A stretch of DNA of 64,000 bases, from positions 434,001-498,000 of the forward strand of contig CAVXNJ010000010.1 in NCBI GenBank assembly GCA_963763135.1, read 5' to 3'. Of this stretch, positions 16,948 through 25,211 are shown piece by piece. Position 1 is the stretch's first letter; every line of letters starts with the position of its first letter. The notes under the pieces are model-generated. The model made no database searches and was not told the origin of the DNA. It saw only the letters and a list, made by a program, of their open reading frames with translations. The translations under genes were made by a program, and so were the position numbers. This DNA is from JANMZO01 sp963763135. GTDB taxonomy: Bacteria; Actinomycetota; Acidimicrobiia; Acidimicrobiales; JANYDT01.

Positions 16948-18153
16948 TCAGCCGCCGATCTTGCGGAGCAGCCACTCCATCGGTCCGATGCCTCGCCAGC
17001 GTTGGTAGAGCGCTCCGAGGACCACCGCTAAGGCCCAGCCTCCAATTGCGATGCCAAGCGACTGGTAGAGAGTGAAGTCAGGCTTCACGATCCCGTGGAC
17101 CGTAAGGACCCATGGGATCAGACCGTGAAGCACGTACAGCGAGAAGGTGACACGACCGGCGCGGGCCAGAACGCGTGTGGGCAGCCAGGTCGCCGTCTTC
17201 TGGGCAATCCAGGTGATCACGGTGATGGAGATGATCGATGAACCCATCGCGGAGAAAACATATGCCGGCATTGCAAGTCCGAACGGTGAAGCTCCGCCTC
17301 CGACCGGATCGAGCGACGAGATCCATCGCCACCGGGAGGTGACGAGTGAGTTCGCCACCATCGCAAAGCCGAACCCCGTCGCCATCAGCCCGAGGCCGCA
17401 CCCGACCACTTGGAGGCGAAGCAGACGAAGCCGACGCTGCGGCACGCCGAAGGAATCCTGGTCGCGCACCAACACCCGAGCGAGCACCATACCGGCAAGC
17501 ACGAACGCCAGCCACGGCAGGACGGGATGACCTCCCCACGACAGAACGCTCGACAGATACCCCTGGGGCGTTCCCACGGAGAACCGTCGGAAGGAACGCG
17601 AGTCGATGCCGTTCCACCACGACGCTTTCGCCGGGTCGACGATCAGGAAGACGGCAACGCGTTCGGCAATCGTAAGTGCAATTACTACCAGCGCGGCAAG
17701 GATGAGTCGACGCGTCTTCCACGTGATCATGAACGAGATCACGATGAGATAGGTGCCAACGTAGTGGAGCACTCCACCTGCCCACGCGGCATCGAACATC
17801 ACCCCGACGAGAATGAACAACACACCGCGTCGTCTGAGTCGCCAACGGTGCTGATCAACGGTCACCGCACCACCGCTCGCTACGGCCGGCCTCGCGCCCA
17901 ATTCCACACCGATCCCCACGAGCGTTACCAACGTCGCGGCGAATCGCGTGCTGAGCGGGCCCGACCAGGGGTGGATGAACGTCGCCAGCCAGCCCGGCGC
18001 ATCCTCACCCGGCCACCCACCCCGTAACCGATCGGTTCGCCAGTACACGATGTAGTTCATCGTGAACACCCCGACCAACACCAGCGCGCGTACGACATCG
18101 AACTCCGGAAGTCGGCGACGCTGCGGTCTCGCCGAGCGAGGCACTGAAGGCAT
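16948..18153 (-). CDS. DUF418/acyltransferase-3-like multispanning membrane protein
   Basis: 401 residues from ATG 18153 (MPSVPRSARPQRRR); the open frame upstream runs into the divergent GNAT gene and is discarded. LPEFDVVRALVLVGVFTMNY is the typical first membrane helix of DUF418/DUF1624 proteins. Roughly ten hydrophobic segments follow, with charged loops such as VDQHRWRLRRRGVL. GRVTFSLYVLHGLIPWVLTV near the C-terminus matches the conserved DUF418 end region. The family is thought to modify or move envelope components, but no substrate is known. It diverges from the GNAT gene at 18260. Confidence 0.8.
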   Translation of the reverse strand: MPSVPRSARPQRRRLPEFDVVRALVLVGVFTMNYIVYWRTDRLRGGWPGEDAPGWLATFIHPWSGPLSTRFAATLVTLVGIGVELGARPAVASGGAVTVDQHRWRLRRRGVLFILVGVMFDAAWAGGVLHYVGTYLIVISFMITWKTRRLILAALVVIALTIAERVAVFLIVDPAKASWWNGIDSRSFRRFSVGTPQGYLSSVLSWGGHPVLPWLAFVLAGMVLARVLVRDQDSFGVPQRRLRLLRLQVVGCGLGLMATGFGFAMVANSLVTSRWRWISSLDPVGGGASPFGLAMPAYVFSAMGSSIISITVITWIAQKTATWLPTRVLARAGRVTFSLYVLHGLIPWVLTVHGIVKPDFTLYQSLGIAIGGWALAVVLGALYQRWRGIGPMEWLLRKIGG

Positions 18154-18259
18154 CGTCGTTTCGAGGACCGTCACCGACTCAACGTATCCCACCTGCACAC
18201 GGAAGTGGTCCAGCGAAGTTTGCTTGGCTGGGGGCCGACGAGGTGCCACACTCTGGGCT

Positions 18260-18775
18260 GTGTATCCCATCACCACTGCCCGTCTTCGCCTCATTCCAGG
18301 TTCCGCGGATCTCCTCGATGCTGATATGGCCTGGCAGCTGACCGGCAACGACGCCGCCCTCAGGTTCCTCCTTAACATCAGCGAAGTCGCGGAGTGGCCG
18401 CCGATCGGTGGAGAGCACGACATCAATGCATTGGAGTTCTTCCGAGCTCAGATCGTGAGGTCGCCGTTCAGTGAGGAGTGGTCGGCATACTACGTGTGCC
18501 TAGGAAAACATCTGGTAGGTAGTGCCGGGTACTTCGGACCTCCGGCCGATGGCGAAGTGGAGATCGGGTACTCCATCTGCACCACGCACCGTCGACAGGG
18601 CGTTGCGACTGAAGCCGTCGAAGGGCTGCTGGGCAAAGCCAAGCAATTCGGTGTGCAATCGGCCCGGGCCCGAACGCTGCCCGACAACCAGGCGTCTATC
18701 GACCTTCTGCTCAAAGCCGGGTTCGTCGAAGACGTGAGCGATGACGAGCACCGACTCTTCCGCAGAGTGTTGTAG
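18260..18775 (+). CDS. GNAT acetyltransferase, RimJ/RimL type
   Basis: 171 residues from the GTG at 18260 (VYPITTARLRLIPGS); upstream in-frame sequence is antisense to the DUF418 gene. The opening TARLRLIP, the central EIGYSICTTHRRQGVATEAV (acetyl-CoA pyrophosphate loop RRQGVA) and the end DNQASIDLLLKAGFVEDVSD are classic for the RimL branch. Such proteins acetylate N-terminal or small-molecule amines. The start codon is inferred because no strong ribosome site is visible. Confidence 0.85.
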   Translation: MYPITTARLRLIPGSADLLDADMAWQLTGNDAALRFLLNISEVAEWPPIGGEHDINALEFFRAQIVRSPFSEEWSAYYVCLGKHLVGSAGYFGPPADGEVEIGYSICTTHRRQGVATEAVEGLLGKAKQFGVQSARARTLPDNQASIDLLLKAGFVEDVSDDEHRLFRRVL

Positions 18776-18864
18776 GACCTCGCACAACCTCCGTAGCATC
18801 GGTCGAACGTCGACTGAACCTTGAAAACGTACGACGGTTAAGGTGCACGCCAGGGGGCAGTTGC

Positions 18865-20265
18865 ATGGACCGAGGTTGGAAAGTACTGGCTACGACATCG
18901 ATCGGTTCGATCATGGTGTTCATCGACTCGTCGATCCTCAACGTCGCCTTCCGCGATCTGGTCGCCGACTACGGAGTCAGCAAACAGCGCCAACTTACGT
19001 GGGTGTTCAGTGCCTACAGCATCGCGTTCGCAGCGGCCCTGCTCACAGCCGGGCGCATCGGCGACCGGTTCGGCCGCAAACGTGCTTTCCTCGGCGGAGT
19101 CGTGGGGTTTGCCTCGGCCTCGGTACTTTGCGCAGTATCCAACACGGTCGAGCTTCTTATCGCGGCCCGCGTACTGCAGGCCTTCGCCGGAGCATTCGTC
19201 GTTCCGAGCGCTCTGGCCCTGGTTCTGCCTGAGTTTTCGCCGGAGAAACGGTCCACCGCGATCGGCGTCTCGGGCGCCGTCGGTGGTCTGTCAGCAGTGT
19301 TCGGACCCGTGGTCGGAGGCGTGCTGGTCGACTCCTTCGGCTGGCGGTCGGTGTTCTACATCAACGTGCCGATCAGCATCCTGGCCGTTGTCGTCGGCTG
19401 GCGCATTCTTCGGGAGACGAAAGACGAGAGCGCCACCACCATCCCCGACCCACTCGGCGGCATCCTGGCCATCGTCGGCTTCGGTCTTCTCACCGCGACG
19501 ATCGTCGAAGGCGACGCTTGGGGCTGGGGCTCCGCCCGCACCATCGGCGCCGTGGCGCTGTCGTTCGCGCTGCTGGCGTTCTTTGTAATGCGCAGCCGGA
19601 CTCACCCCGTCCCGGTGGTCGATTTGAGTCTCTTCAAGCTCCGCTTCTTCACGGCAGCGAACCTGTCGGCGTTTCTGTTCTCGGCCGGATTCTTCGCGAT
19701 GTTCTTCACCAACGTGTCGTTTCTGCAGACCGTGTTCAAGTACGGCCCGACCCGGTCCGGGTTTGCCTCGGCCTGCGGTCCGCTCATGGCGGCCATCGTT
19801 GCGGCTCCCGCGGGCGCCGCCGCGGCGCAACGAGGTCACAAGCTGGTGATAGGCATCGGGCTAGCGGCGTTCGCCTTCGGCGTAGCCCTCACCTGGAAGT
19901 TCGCCGACTTCGGTTCGAACTACTGGACCACGTTCTTCCCCGCTATGACGATCACCGGGTTCGGGGTCGGACTCACGATCTCGACCCTCGGAAGCGCCTC
20001 GAACGCGTTTCTTCCGCCGCAGCGCTTCGGGATGGGTTCAGCGGTCAACTCGACCGGACGCCAGATCGGTGCCGGCATGGGTATCGCGGCAGTGAGTGCG
20101 ATTCGCCTGGCCTCACCCAACGACCTGATCGGCGGCTACCGGAACTCCTGGCTCTTCGCGATCATCATGGCGATGCTGGCCCTGGTCGCGATGGTCGGCC
20201 TGTTCCGCAAGCCGACGTCGGCGGAAATCGAAGCGTCGCGCATGCCGGTGGCCGTGACCGCCTGA
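18865..20265 (+). CDS. DHA2-family MFS efflux transporter
   Basis: 466 residues with about 14 hydrophobic helices, as in EmrB/QacA drug-proton antiporters. Motif A is GRIGDRFGRKRAFLGG after helix 2. Motif C is in GAVGGLSAVFGPVVGGVLVD in helix 5. FIDSSILNVAFRDL is the usual DHA2 start of helix 1. AGGGGG precedes the ATG. Substrates are probably hydrophobic or cationic toxic compounds (family knowledge). No adjacent regulator is evident. The gene runs into the repeat array and terminator at 20.3-20.8 kb. Confidence 0.9.
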   Translation: MDRGWKVLATTSIGSIMVFIDSSILNVAFRDLVADYGVSKQRQLTWVFSAYSIAFAAALLTAGRIGDRFGRKRAFLGGVVGFASASVLCAVSNTVELLIAARVLQAFAGAFVVPSALALVLPEFSPEKRSTAIGVSGAVGGLSAVFGPVVGGVLVDSFGWRSVFYINVPISILAVVVGWRILRETKDESATTIPDPLGGILAIVGFGLLTATIVEGDAWGWGSARTIGAVALSFALLAFFVMRSRTHPVPVVDLSLFKLRFFTAANLSAFLFSAGFFAMFFTNVSFLQTVFKYGPTRSGFASACGPLMAAIVAAPAGAAAAQRGHKLVIGIGLAAFAFGVALTWKFADFGSNYWTTFFPAMTITGFGVGLTISTLGSASNAFLPPQRFGMGSAVNSTGRQIGAGMGIAAVSAIRLASPNDLIGGYRNSWLFAIIMAMLALVAMVGLFRKPTSAEIEASRMPVAVTA

Positions 20266-20302
20266 CTGCGCCGACCCACGGGGACGCTTCCTGCCTTATT
20301 GC

Positions 20303-20710
20303 TCCACCACTCCGGAGCCACAACGTACGCCCCCAAACGACAAAACGACTCCGGAGCAACAAAGTAGGCCCCCGAACGACAAAACGACTCCGGAGCAACA
20401 AGAGGTAGCGTCACTCCCCCGAAACTCCACCACTGGACGACTCCGGAGCAACAAGAAGTGGCGTCACTCCCCCGAAACTCCACCACTCCGGAGCCACAAC
20501 GTACGCCCCCAAACGACAAAACGACTCCGGAGCAACAAGAAGTGGCGTCACTCCCCCGAAACTCCACCACTCCGGAGCCACAACGTACGCCCCCAAACGA
20601 CAAAACGACTCCGGAGCAACAAGAAGTGGCGTCACTCCCCCGAAACTCCACCACTCCGGAGCCACAACGTACGCCCCCAAACGACAAAACGACTCCGGAG
20701 CAACAGGAAC
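20303..20710. repeat. 84-bp tandem repeat array rich in CTCCGGAG palindromes
   Basis: An 84-bp unit is repeated exactly or nearly so with CTCCGGAG at 20441, 20525, 20609 and 20693, and a second set at 20486, 20570 and 20654. Degenerate partial units occupy 20310-20440 (CTCCGGAG at 20310, 20349 and 20388). Each unit contains two 8-bp palindromes spaced about 38-45 bases. Because 84 is a multiple of three, false reading frames with 28-residue repeats run through both strands. The array lies between convergent MFS and suc-operon genes and I treat it as non-coding. Confidence 0.85.
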
Positions 20711-20729
20711 GGGCGATGTACCGCCCAAA

Positions 20730-20765
20730 CGCAGAAACGCCGCCCGGTTGGGCGGCGTTTCTGCG
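20730..20765. terminator. Perfect 16-bp-stem bidirectional terminator
   Basis: CGCAGAAACGCCGCCC and GGGCGGCGTTTCTGCG pair without mismatch around GGTT. It lies 13 bases beyond the stop of the last suc-operon gene (20779, minus strand) and after the repeat array downstream of the MFS gene, so it can end both transcripts. Confidence 0.85.
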
Positions 20766-20778
20766 AACTTCGGTGCGC

Positions 20779-21027
20779 TTATTTGGCCACCGTGTCGGGG
20801 GTTCCCACCAACGGCGGGTTCGGCAGGCACAATGTGCCGTTTTCGTAGGTGAGCCCTTCGGTGCCATCGGGCAGCGTGCAGAGGGCGTGGTTGTTCTCGA
20901 GGTCGGCACCCCGAGGGATCTCCGATTTGTCGACGTCAGCGAGCTTGGCCACGCCGACCAAGCCCACTGCGCCGACCACAACACACGCGGCCCACTTCAC
21001 CAAAGTGCGATCAGCCGCGTTGGCCAT
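20779..21027 (-). CDS. Small single-span membrane protein in the suc operon
   Basis: 82 residues. LVKWAACVVVGAVGLVGVA (about 9-27) is one membrane segment. The rest, with ENNHALCTLPDG and YENGTLCLPNPP, is polar and carries two cysteines that could pair outside the membrane. Its ATG starts one base after the sucD stop codon and the operon terminator follows, so it is part of the sucC-sucD transcript. I do not recognise a family. Its position suggests a conserved but uncharacterised companion. Confidence 0.65.
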   Translation of the reverse strand: MANAADRTLVKWAACVVVGAVGLVGVAKLADVDKSEIPRGADLENNHALCTLPDGTEGLTYENGTLCLPNPPLVGTPDTVAK

Positions 21028-21028
21028 A

Positions 21029-21931
21029 TCAGCCGGCCAGACCCTTCACGATCTCAGCCATCAACTCGCCGGCTTCGGTCGGGTTGAGGCCGACCTTCAC
21101 ACCAGCGGCTGCGAGGGCGTCCATCTTGCCCTGAGCCGTACCCTTGCCGCCCGAGACGATGGCACCGGCGTGGCCCATCTTCTTGCCGGCCGGAGCGGTA
21201 ACGCCAGCAATGTATGCGGACATAGGTTTTGTGACCGACGTCTTGATGAACTCGGCTGCTTCTTCTTCGCCGGTTCCACCGATTTCGCCGATCATGATGA
21301 TCGCCTTCGTCTCCGGGTCCTTCTCGAACGCTTCGAGCACATCAATGAAGGCGGTACCGGGAACCGGGTCGCCACCAATGCCGACGCACGTGGTGACGCC
21401 GATACCGAGCTGCTTGAGCTCATACAGCGCCTGGTACGTGAGGGTGCCGGAGCGGCTCACGATACCGACGTTGGGCTTGCCCGGAACCGGGGGAAGCGCG
21501 ATCTCGCCGGCGGTAATGCCGATGTTGCACTTTCCGGGGCTAATGATGCCCGGGCAGTTCGGGCCGAGGAGGCGGGTGTTCGGGTGGTTGCGCTTGAGGA
21601 GGTTGTACGTCTTGGCCTCGTCTTGGGCCGGGATGCCTTCGGTGATGCACACGATGAAGCTGATGCCGGCTGCGGCGGCTTCGAGGATGGCGGCCGAGGC
21701 GGCCTTCGGCGGGACCGTGACAAAGCTCGCGTTGGCGCCAGTGGCCGCTACTGCTTCGGCAACCGTGTTGTACACGGGGATGCCTTCAACGTCGGTGCCG
21801 CCCTTACCGGGGGTGACGCCGGCTACAACCTGCGTGCCGTATGCCTTGTTGCGCAGACCGTGGTACTTGCCCTGGCCACCCGTAAGACCCTGGACGATGA
21901 CCTTGGTGTTTTCGTCGACAAAAATGCTCAT
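21029..21931 (-). CDS. sucD: Succinyl-CoA ligase, alpha subunit
   Basis: 300 residues, normal for SucD. With SucC it makes succinate and ATP or GTP from succinyl-CoA in the TCA cycle. The CoA-binding Rossmann part includes VIVQGLTGGQGKYHGLRNK and NTVAEAVAATGANASFVTVP. The phosphorylated active-site His is in MGHAGAIVSGGKGTAQGKMD. GPNCPGIISPGKCNIGI is also a family signature. It starts 40 bases after sucC and is followed immediately by the small membrane protein gene. Confidence 0.97.
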   Translation of the reverse strand: MSIFVDENTKVIVQGLTGGQGKYHGLRNKAYGTQVVAGVTPGKGGTDVEGIPVYNTVAEAVAATGANASFVTVPPKAASAAILEAAAAGISFIVCITEGIPAQDEAKTYNLLKRNHPNTRLLGPNCPGIISPGKCNIGITAGEIALPPVPGKPNVGIVSRSGTLTYQALYELKQLGIGVTTCVGIGGDPVPGTAFIDVLEAFEKDPETKAIIMIGEIGGTGEEEAAEFIKTSVTKPMSAYIAGVTAPAGKKMGHAGAIVSGGKGTAQGKMDALAAAGVKVGLNPTEAGELMAEIVKGLAG

Positions 21932-21971
21932 GATTCGATTCTCTTCTTCGTCTTAACGTTCGTATGTGCGC

Positions 21972-23114
21972 TTACTTAGCCAGTTCGACTGCAGCGCGAG
22001 CCGCTTCGAGCATGGTCGGCTTGGAAATCAGCTTGTCGGCCGGGATACCGGCGTCGAGCAGGATCTGACGGCCCTCTTCGGCGTTGGTGCCGTCGAGCCG
22101 GATCACGATCGGGGCGTTGAGGGCAACCCGCTTGAGAGCTTCCACGATGCCCTTGGCGACTTCTTCGCCACGCGTGATGCCACCGAAAATGTTGATGAAG
22201 ATCGACTTCACCTTCGGGTCGGTGTTGATCACTTCGAGCGCTCCCGACATGACGTCGGCGTTTGCACCGCCACCGATGTCGAGGAAGTTGGCGGCCGAGC
22301 CACCGACCTGGTTCACGACGTCGAGCGTGCTCATGGCCAGACCGGCTCCGTTGGCGATGATGCCGACCGTGCCATCGAGACCGATGTACTGAAGACCCTT
22401 TTCGTGGGCGAGGGTTTCACGCGAGTCGCGAAGCACGGTGGCTTCGTATTCGGCCCAGTCGTGACGGAACATGGCGTTCTCATCGAGCGACACCTTGGCG
22501 TCGAGGGCGAGCACCTTGCCGTCGGGCGTGAGCACCAGCGGGTTGATCTCGGCCAGGTCGCAGTCGCCTTCGGTGAAGCACGTGTAGAGCTGCAGAAGGA
22601 TCGCGGCGGCCTGATCGACGGCGATCGGGTTGAGCTTGGCGTCGACGCAGGCCTGGCGGGCGGTCTCGAGTGAGATGCCGTCGACCGGGTCGATGTGCAG
22701 CTTGATGAGTGCGCTCGGGTTGTTGACCGCGACCTCTTCGATCTCGACGCCACCTTCGGCGCTGAGCATCAGAAGGTGCTTCTTGGCCGAGCGGTCGAGC
22801 GTGTAGCTCGCGTAGTACTCCTCGGCGATGTCGGCCGCGTTCGCAACGAACAGGCGGTGCACGACGTGACCCTTGATGTCCATGCCCAGGATGTTTCCGG
22901 CATGGAAGCGGACTTCGTCGGCGTTTTCGGCGATCTTCACGCCGCCGGCTTTGCCGCGTCCACCAACTTGGACCTGGGCTTTGATCACGACGGGGTAACC
23001 GGAGGCCTCGGCCACAGCAACAGCTGTGTCGACGTCGTCAGCGGTTCCGCCGGAGGGGACGGGTAGGCCAAAGCGAGCAAACTCGGCCCGGCCTTGATAT
23101 TCGAACAGGTCCAA
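21972..23114 (-). CDS. sucC: Succinyl-CoA ligase, beta subunit
   Basis: 380 residues from the TTG at 23114, read as MDLFEYQGRAEF. GAGGAAGG lies about 8 bases upstream, and longer in-frame starts add a non-homologous N-terminus. The ATP-grasp fold shows VVIKAQVQVGGRGKAGGVKI, EVAVNNPSALIKLHIDP and LAEINPLVLTPDGKVLALDA. The C-terminal half holds the CoA-ligase flavodoxin-like domain with GIITRGEEVAKGIVEALKR-like sequence (here FGGITRGEEVAKGIVEAL). First gene of the operon. Confidence 0.95.
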   Translation of the reverse strand: MDLFEYQGRAEFARFGLPVPSGGTADDVDTAVAVAEASGYPVVIKAQVQVGGRGKAGGVKIAENADEVRFHAGNILGMDIKGHVVHRLFVANAADIAEEYYASYTLDRSAKKHLLMLSAEGGVEIEEVAVNNPSALIKLHIDPVDGISLETARQACVDAKLNPIAVDQAAAILLQLYTCFTEGDCDLAEINPLVLTPDGKVLALDAKVSLDENAMFRHDWAEYEATVLRDSRETLAHEKGLQYIGLDGTVGIIANGAGLAMSTLDVVNQVGGSAANFLDIGGGANADVMSGALEVINTDPKVKSIFINIFGGITRGEEVAKGIVEALKRVALNAPIVIRLDGTNAEEGRQILLDAGIPADKLISKPTMLEAARAAVELAK

Positions 23115-23190
23115 CGGAGGGTCCTTCCTCAAAAACAACTGGGGATCAAGATCTTTACAGACGCCGAAAAGCGTCCGGACGACACGGGAT

Positions 23191-23850
23191 GTGCACCGAC
23201 CAGGCGATACTAGTGAAGTGGTACCCCAGGACACCCAGTCGACACCTTCATCCGGCCAAAATTCCGGGCCCGCCGGCCCGTTCCCCGGTGGTCCCCTCAA
23301 GCCACAGAAGCCCTGGAGGCCACCGCCTCGCAAGAGTCAGGCCAGCCACAACCGCCAGATGTTCACCGCAGTGGCGATCGCTTTGGTGGTCAGCGCTAGC
23401 GCTTTGTGGACTTTTGCCCGCATCGCCAGCAATCACGCCGAGTCGATCAACCTCGGCAGCCGGGTATTTTCCCTCGGAAACGCCGAGAGCCGGGTCAAGC
23501 AGGCCAAGATCTCGCCGCTGTTCTTCAACGACCTCGTGTCCGACGGGCGTCCGCTTCCCCTCGTCGTGGCCTTCATCGGCGACAAGGAGTGGGCCGCCCT
23601 CAACCCGATCCCACCCGGCTCGACCGAGAAATGCATCGTGAAGTGGGACGATCCCACCAAAACCCTGATCGATCCGTGCACCAAGGTCCTCTACGGACCC
23701 AACGGTGTCCGCGACGGCGGCGAGCCCCTCACCCGCTACTCGGCCGTCGTCGACGCCAGGGGCCGACTCATCGTCGACCTCAACAAGACCATCTCCAACG
23801 AACTCGGCGCCGGCACAACGACGGCCGCTACAACATCGACGTTGCCCTAG
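23191..23850 (+). CDS. Membrane-anchored hypothetical protein, possible degenerate Rieske-like fold
   Basis: 219 residues from GTG 23191; GTG 23218 is an alternative. The N-terminal ~50 residues are Pro/Gly-rich and cytoplasmic in character. AVAIALVVSASALWTFARIA (about 58-78) is one membrane helix. The outer part has two cysteines (EKCIVKWDDPTKTLIDPC) followed by YGPNGVRDGGEPLTRYSAVV, an order reminiscent of the end of Rieske domains. The Cys-His ligand pairs are absent, so no iron-sulfur cluster is expected. Thr-rich C-terminus. Divergent from sucC across ~75 bases. The function is unknown. Confidence 0.65.
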   Translation: MHRPGDTSEVVPQDTQSTPSSGQNSGPAGPFPGGPLKPQKPWRPPPRKSQASHNRQMFTAVAIALVVSASALWTFARIASNHAESINLGSRVFSLGNAESRVKQAKISPLFFNDLVSDGRPLPLVVAFIGDKEWAALNPIPPGSTEKCIVKWDDPTKTLIDPCTKVLYGPNGVRDGGEPLTRYSAVVDARGRLIVDLNKTISNELGAGTTTAATTSTLP

Positions 23851-23858
23851 CTCCCGCA

Positions 23859-23903
23859 CGTTTGGATACATCCACCCGCCCTGCGAACACAAACATCCAA
23901 ACG
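23859..23903. repeat. Palindromic dispersed repeat (CGTTTGGAT...ATCCAAACG), intact copy
   Basis: CGTTTGGAT at the left is mirrored by ATCCAAACG at the right around a ~27-base centre with CCCGCCCTGCG. Related copies are at 57625-57668 (intact), at 23921-23949 with 25187-25205 (split by IS30 copy A) and at 57697-57715 with 58953-58980 (split by IS30 copy B). Confidence 0.75.
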
Positions 23904-23949
23904 TCGCGAACCCTCCCGCACGTTTGGATGAATCTGCCCGCCCAGCGAA

Positions 23950-25186
23950 GGCGGGTTCAGGTGGTGGTTGCAAGTATTTGGGTGAGTGCTTCGTTTGGGG
24001 TTTTCCAGCCTAGGGTTTTTCGTGGTCGGTTGTTGAGGCTGTCGGCTGCTGCTTGAAGATCGGCTTGGGTGTGGATCGAGAGGTCGGTGCCTTTGGGGAA
24101 GTATTGGCGTAGAAGACCGTTGGTGTTCTCGTTCGTGCCTCGTTGCCAGGGCGAGTGCGGGTCACAGAAGTACACGTCGATGTTGGTATCGACAGTGAAC
24201 TGGGTGTGTTGACTCATCTCGGTTCCTTGGTCCCAGGTCACTGTTTTCGTCAGCTGGGCGGGAAGTTGACGCAATCCTGCGATCATCGCTTCGCGAACCT
24301 CGAGGGCACCGTGTCGGCCGGGAAGATGGAGCAAGATCACGTATCGCGTGGTCCGCTCGACCAGGGTTCCCATCGCTGATTTCCCGCCGGCACCGATGAT
24401 CAGATCACCTTCCCAGTGGCCCGGTATGGCACGGTCGGCGACTTCGGCTGGGCGTAGCGATATCGACACCATGTCCGGGATCCGGCCTCGTTCCATGCGG
24501 TGACGGGGTTGTCGTTTCGCTCGGCCGGTGCGTAAACAACGAGCAAGTTCACGGCGGAGTTCACCGCGTCCTTGCACGTAGATCGACTGGTAGATCGTTT
24601 CGTGAGACACCCGCATAGTCTCATCGTCGGGGCAATCGATACGAAGCCGGGCCGAGACCTGTTCCGGTGACAGCAATGCTTCAAGACCACCAATCACCCG
24701 ATCACATAAGGTCTGATTCGATGCGAGTTTCGTGGCCTTAGGCCGGCGAGCAGCGTCACGGGCACACGTATGGGCGGTCACAGGCTGATAGGAGTCCCGG
24801 CCCGTTTTACCGCCAACTTCTCGTGACACGGTCGAGACCGAGAACCCAATCTTTGCTGCGATCTCGGTGAACGAATGACCTTGAACAAGCCCTGCGTAAA
24901 TCTCGGTTCGCTGGGTCAGCGATAGCCGGTGACCGACAGGATCTGGTGCCGCAACACGTTTCAACACCCCACCAAGCGGGGCTAACACGTACGACACCGA
25001 CCCCAGCGATCGACCAACCTGCTTCCCGATCGCTGCATAACTCAAGCCCGACGCCGCTAACGAGTAGATCAACTTCCGATCCTCAATCGTCAACCGACGC
25101 CACGCACGCTTAGCCACGACAAGCCTCCAAAAAGAAACCCAACCACCCACACCACCACGCTTTTGCATCGACCGCTCGAATCCGCC
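23950..25186 (-). mobile_element. IS30-family insertion sequence, copy A (1237 bp)
   Basis: The sequence matches 57716-58952 in reverse orientation; the encoded transposases are identical. Imperfect terminal repeats are GGCGGGTTCAGGTGGT on the low-coordinate side and the reverse complement of GGCGGATTCGAGCGGT on the other (12 of 16 agree). It interrupts a copy of the CGTTTGGATG palindromic repeat. Flanking triplets, read on the IS strand, are GTC on the 5' side and TTC on the 3' side, one base off a perfect 3-bp duplication. Confidence 0.9.
23957..25117 (-). CDS. IS30-family transposase (copy A)
   Basis: 386 residues from the GTG at 25117, which has GGAGG six bases upstream; the open frame extends 27 residues further to outside the element and is not used. 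An N-terminal helix-turn-helix pair (RLTIEDRKLIYSLAASGLSY, FTEIAAKIGFSVSTVSREVG) precedes the DDE core: D in PGHWEGDLIIGAGGKSAMG, D in TVTWDQGTEMSQH and E in QRGTNENTNGLLRQYFPKG. The intact frame suggests recent activity. It reads away from the SDR gene at 25212, separated only by the palindrome half. Confidence 0.95.
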   Translation of the reverse strand: MAKRAWRRLTIEDRKLIYSLAASGLSYAAIGKQVGRSLGSVSYVLAPLGGVLKRVAAPDPVGHRLSLTQRTEIYAGLVQGHSFTEIAAKIGFSVSTVSREVGGKTGRDSYQPVTAHTCARDAARRPKATKLASNQTLCDRVIGGLEALLSPEQVSARLRIDCPDDETMRVSHETIYQSIYVQGRGELRRELARCLRTGRAKRQPRHRMERGRIPDMVSISLRPAEVADRAIPGHWEGDLIIGAGGKSAMGTLVERTTRYVILLHLPGRHGALEVREAMIAGLRQLPAQLTKTVTWDQGTEMSQHTQFTVDTNIDVYFCDPHSPWQRGTNENTNGLLRQYFPKGTDLSIHTQADLQAAADSLNNRPRKTLGWKTPNEALTQILATTT

Positions 25187-25211
25187 GACCACAAACATCC
25201 AAACGTCGCGG

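Noticed and set aside
20303..20710. CRISPR-like array
   Set aside because: Units are tandem 84-bp copies with identical internal sequence; there are no unique spacers and no cas genes nearby.
20136..21087. Long frames with 28-residue repeats on both strands across the array
   Set aside because: They exist because the repeat length is divisible by three; they overlap the MFS gene end, the terminator and the suc operon.
23191..23850. Rieske iron-sulfur protein
   Set aside because: Only a loose resemblance of the last ~60 residues; the Cys-x-His and Cys-x2-His ligands are absent.
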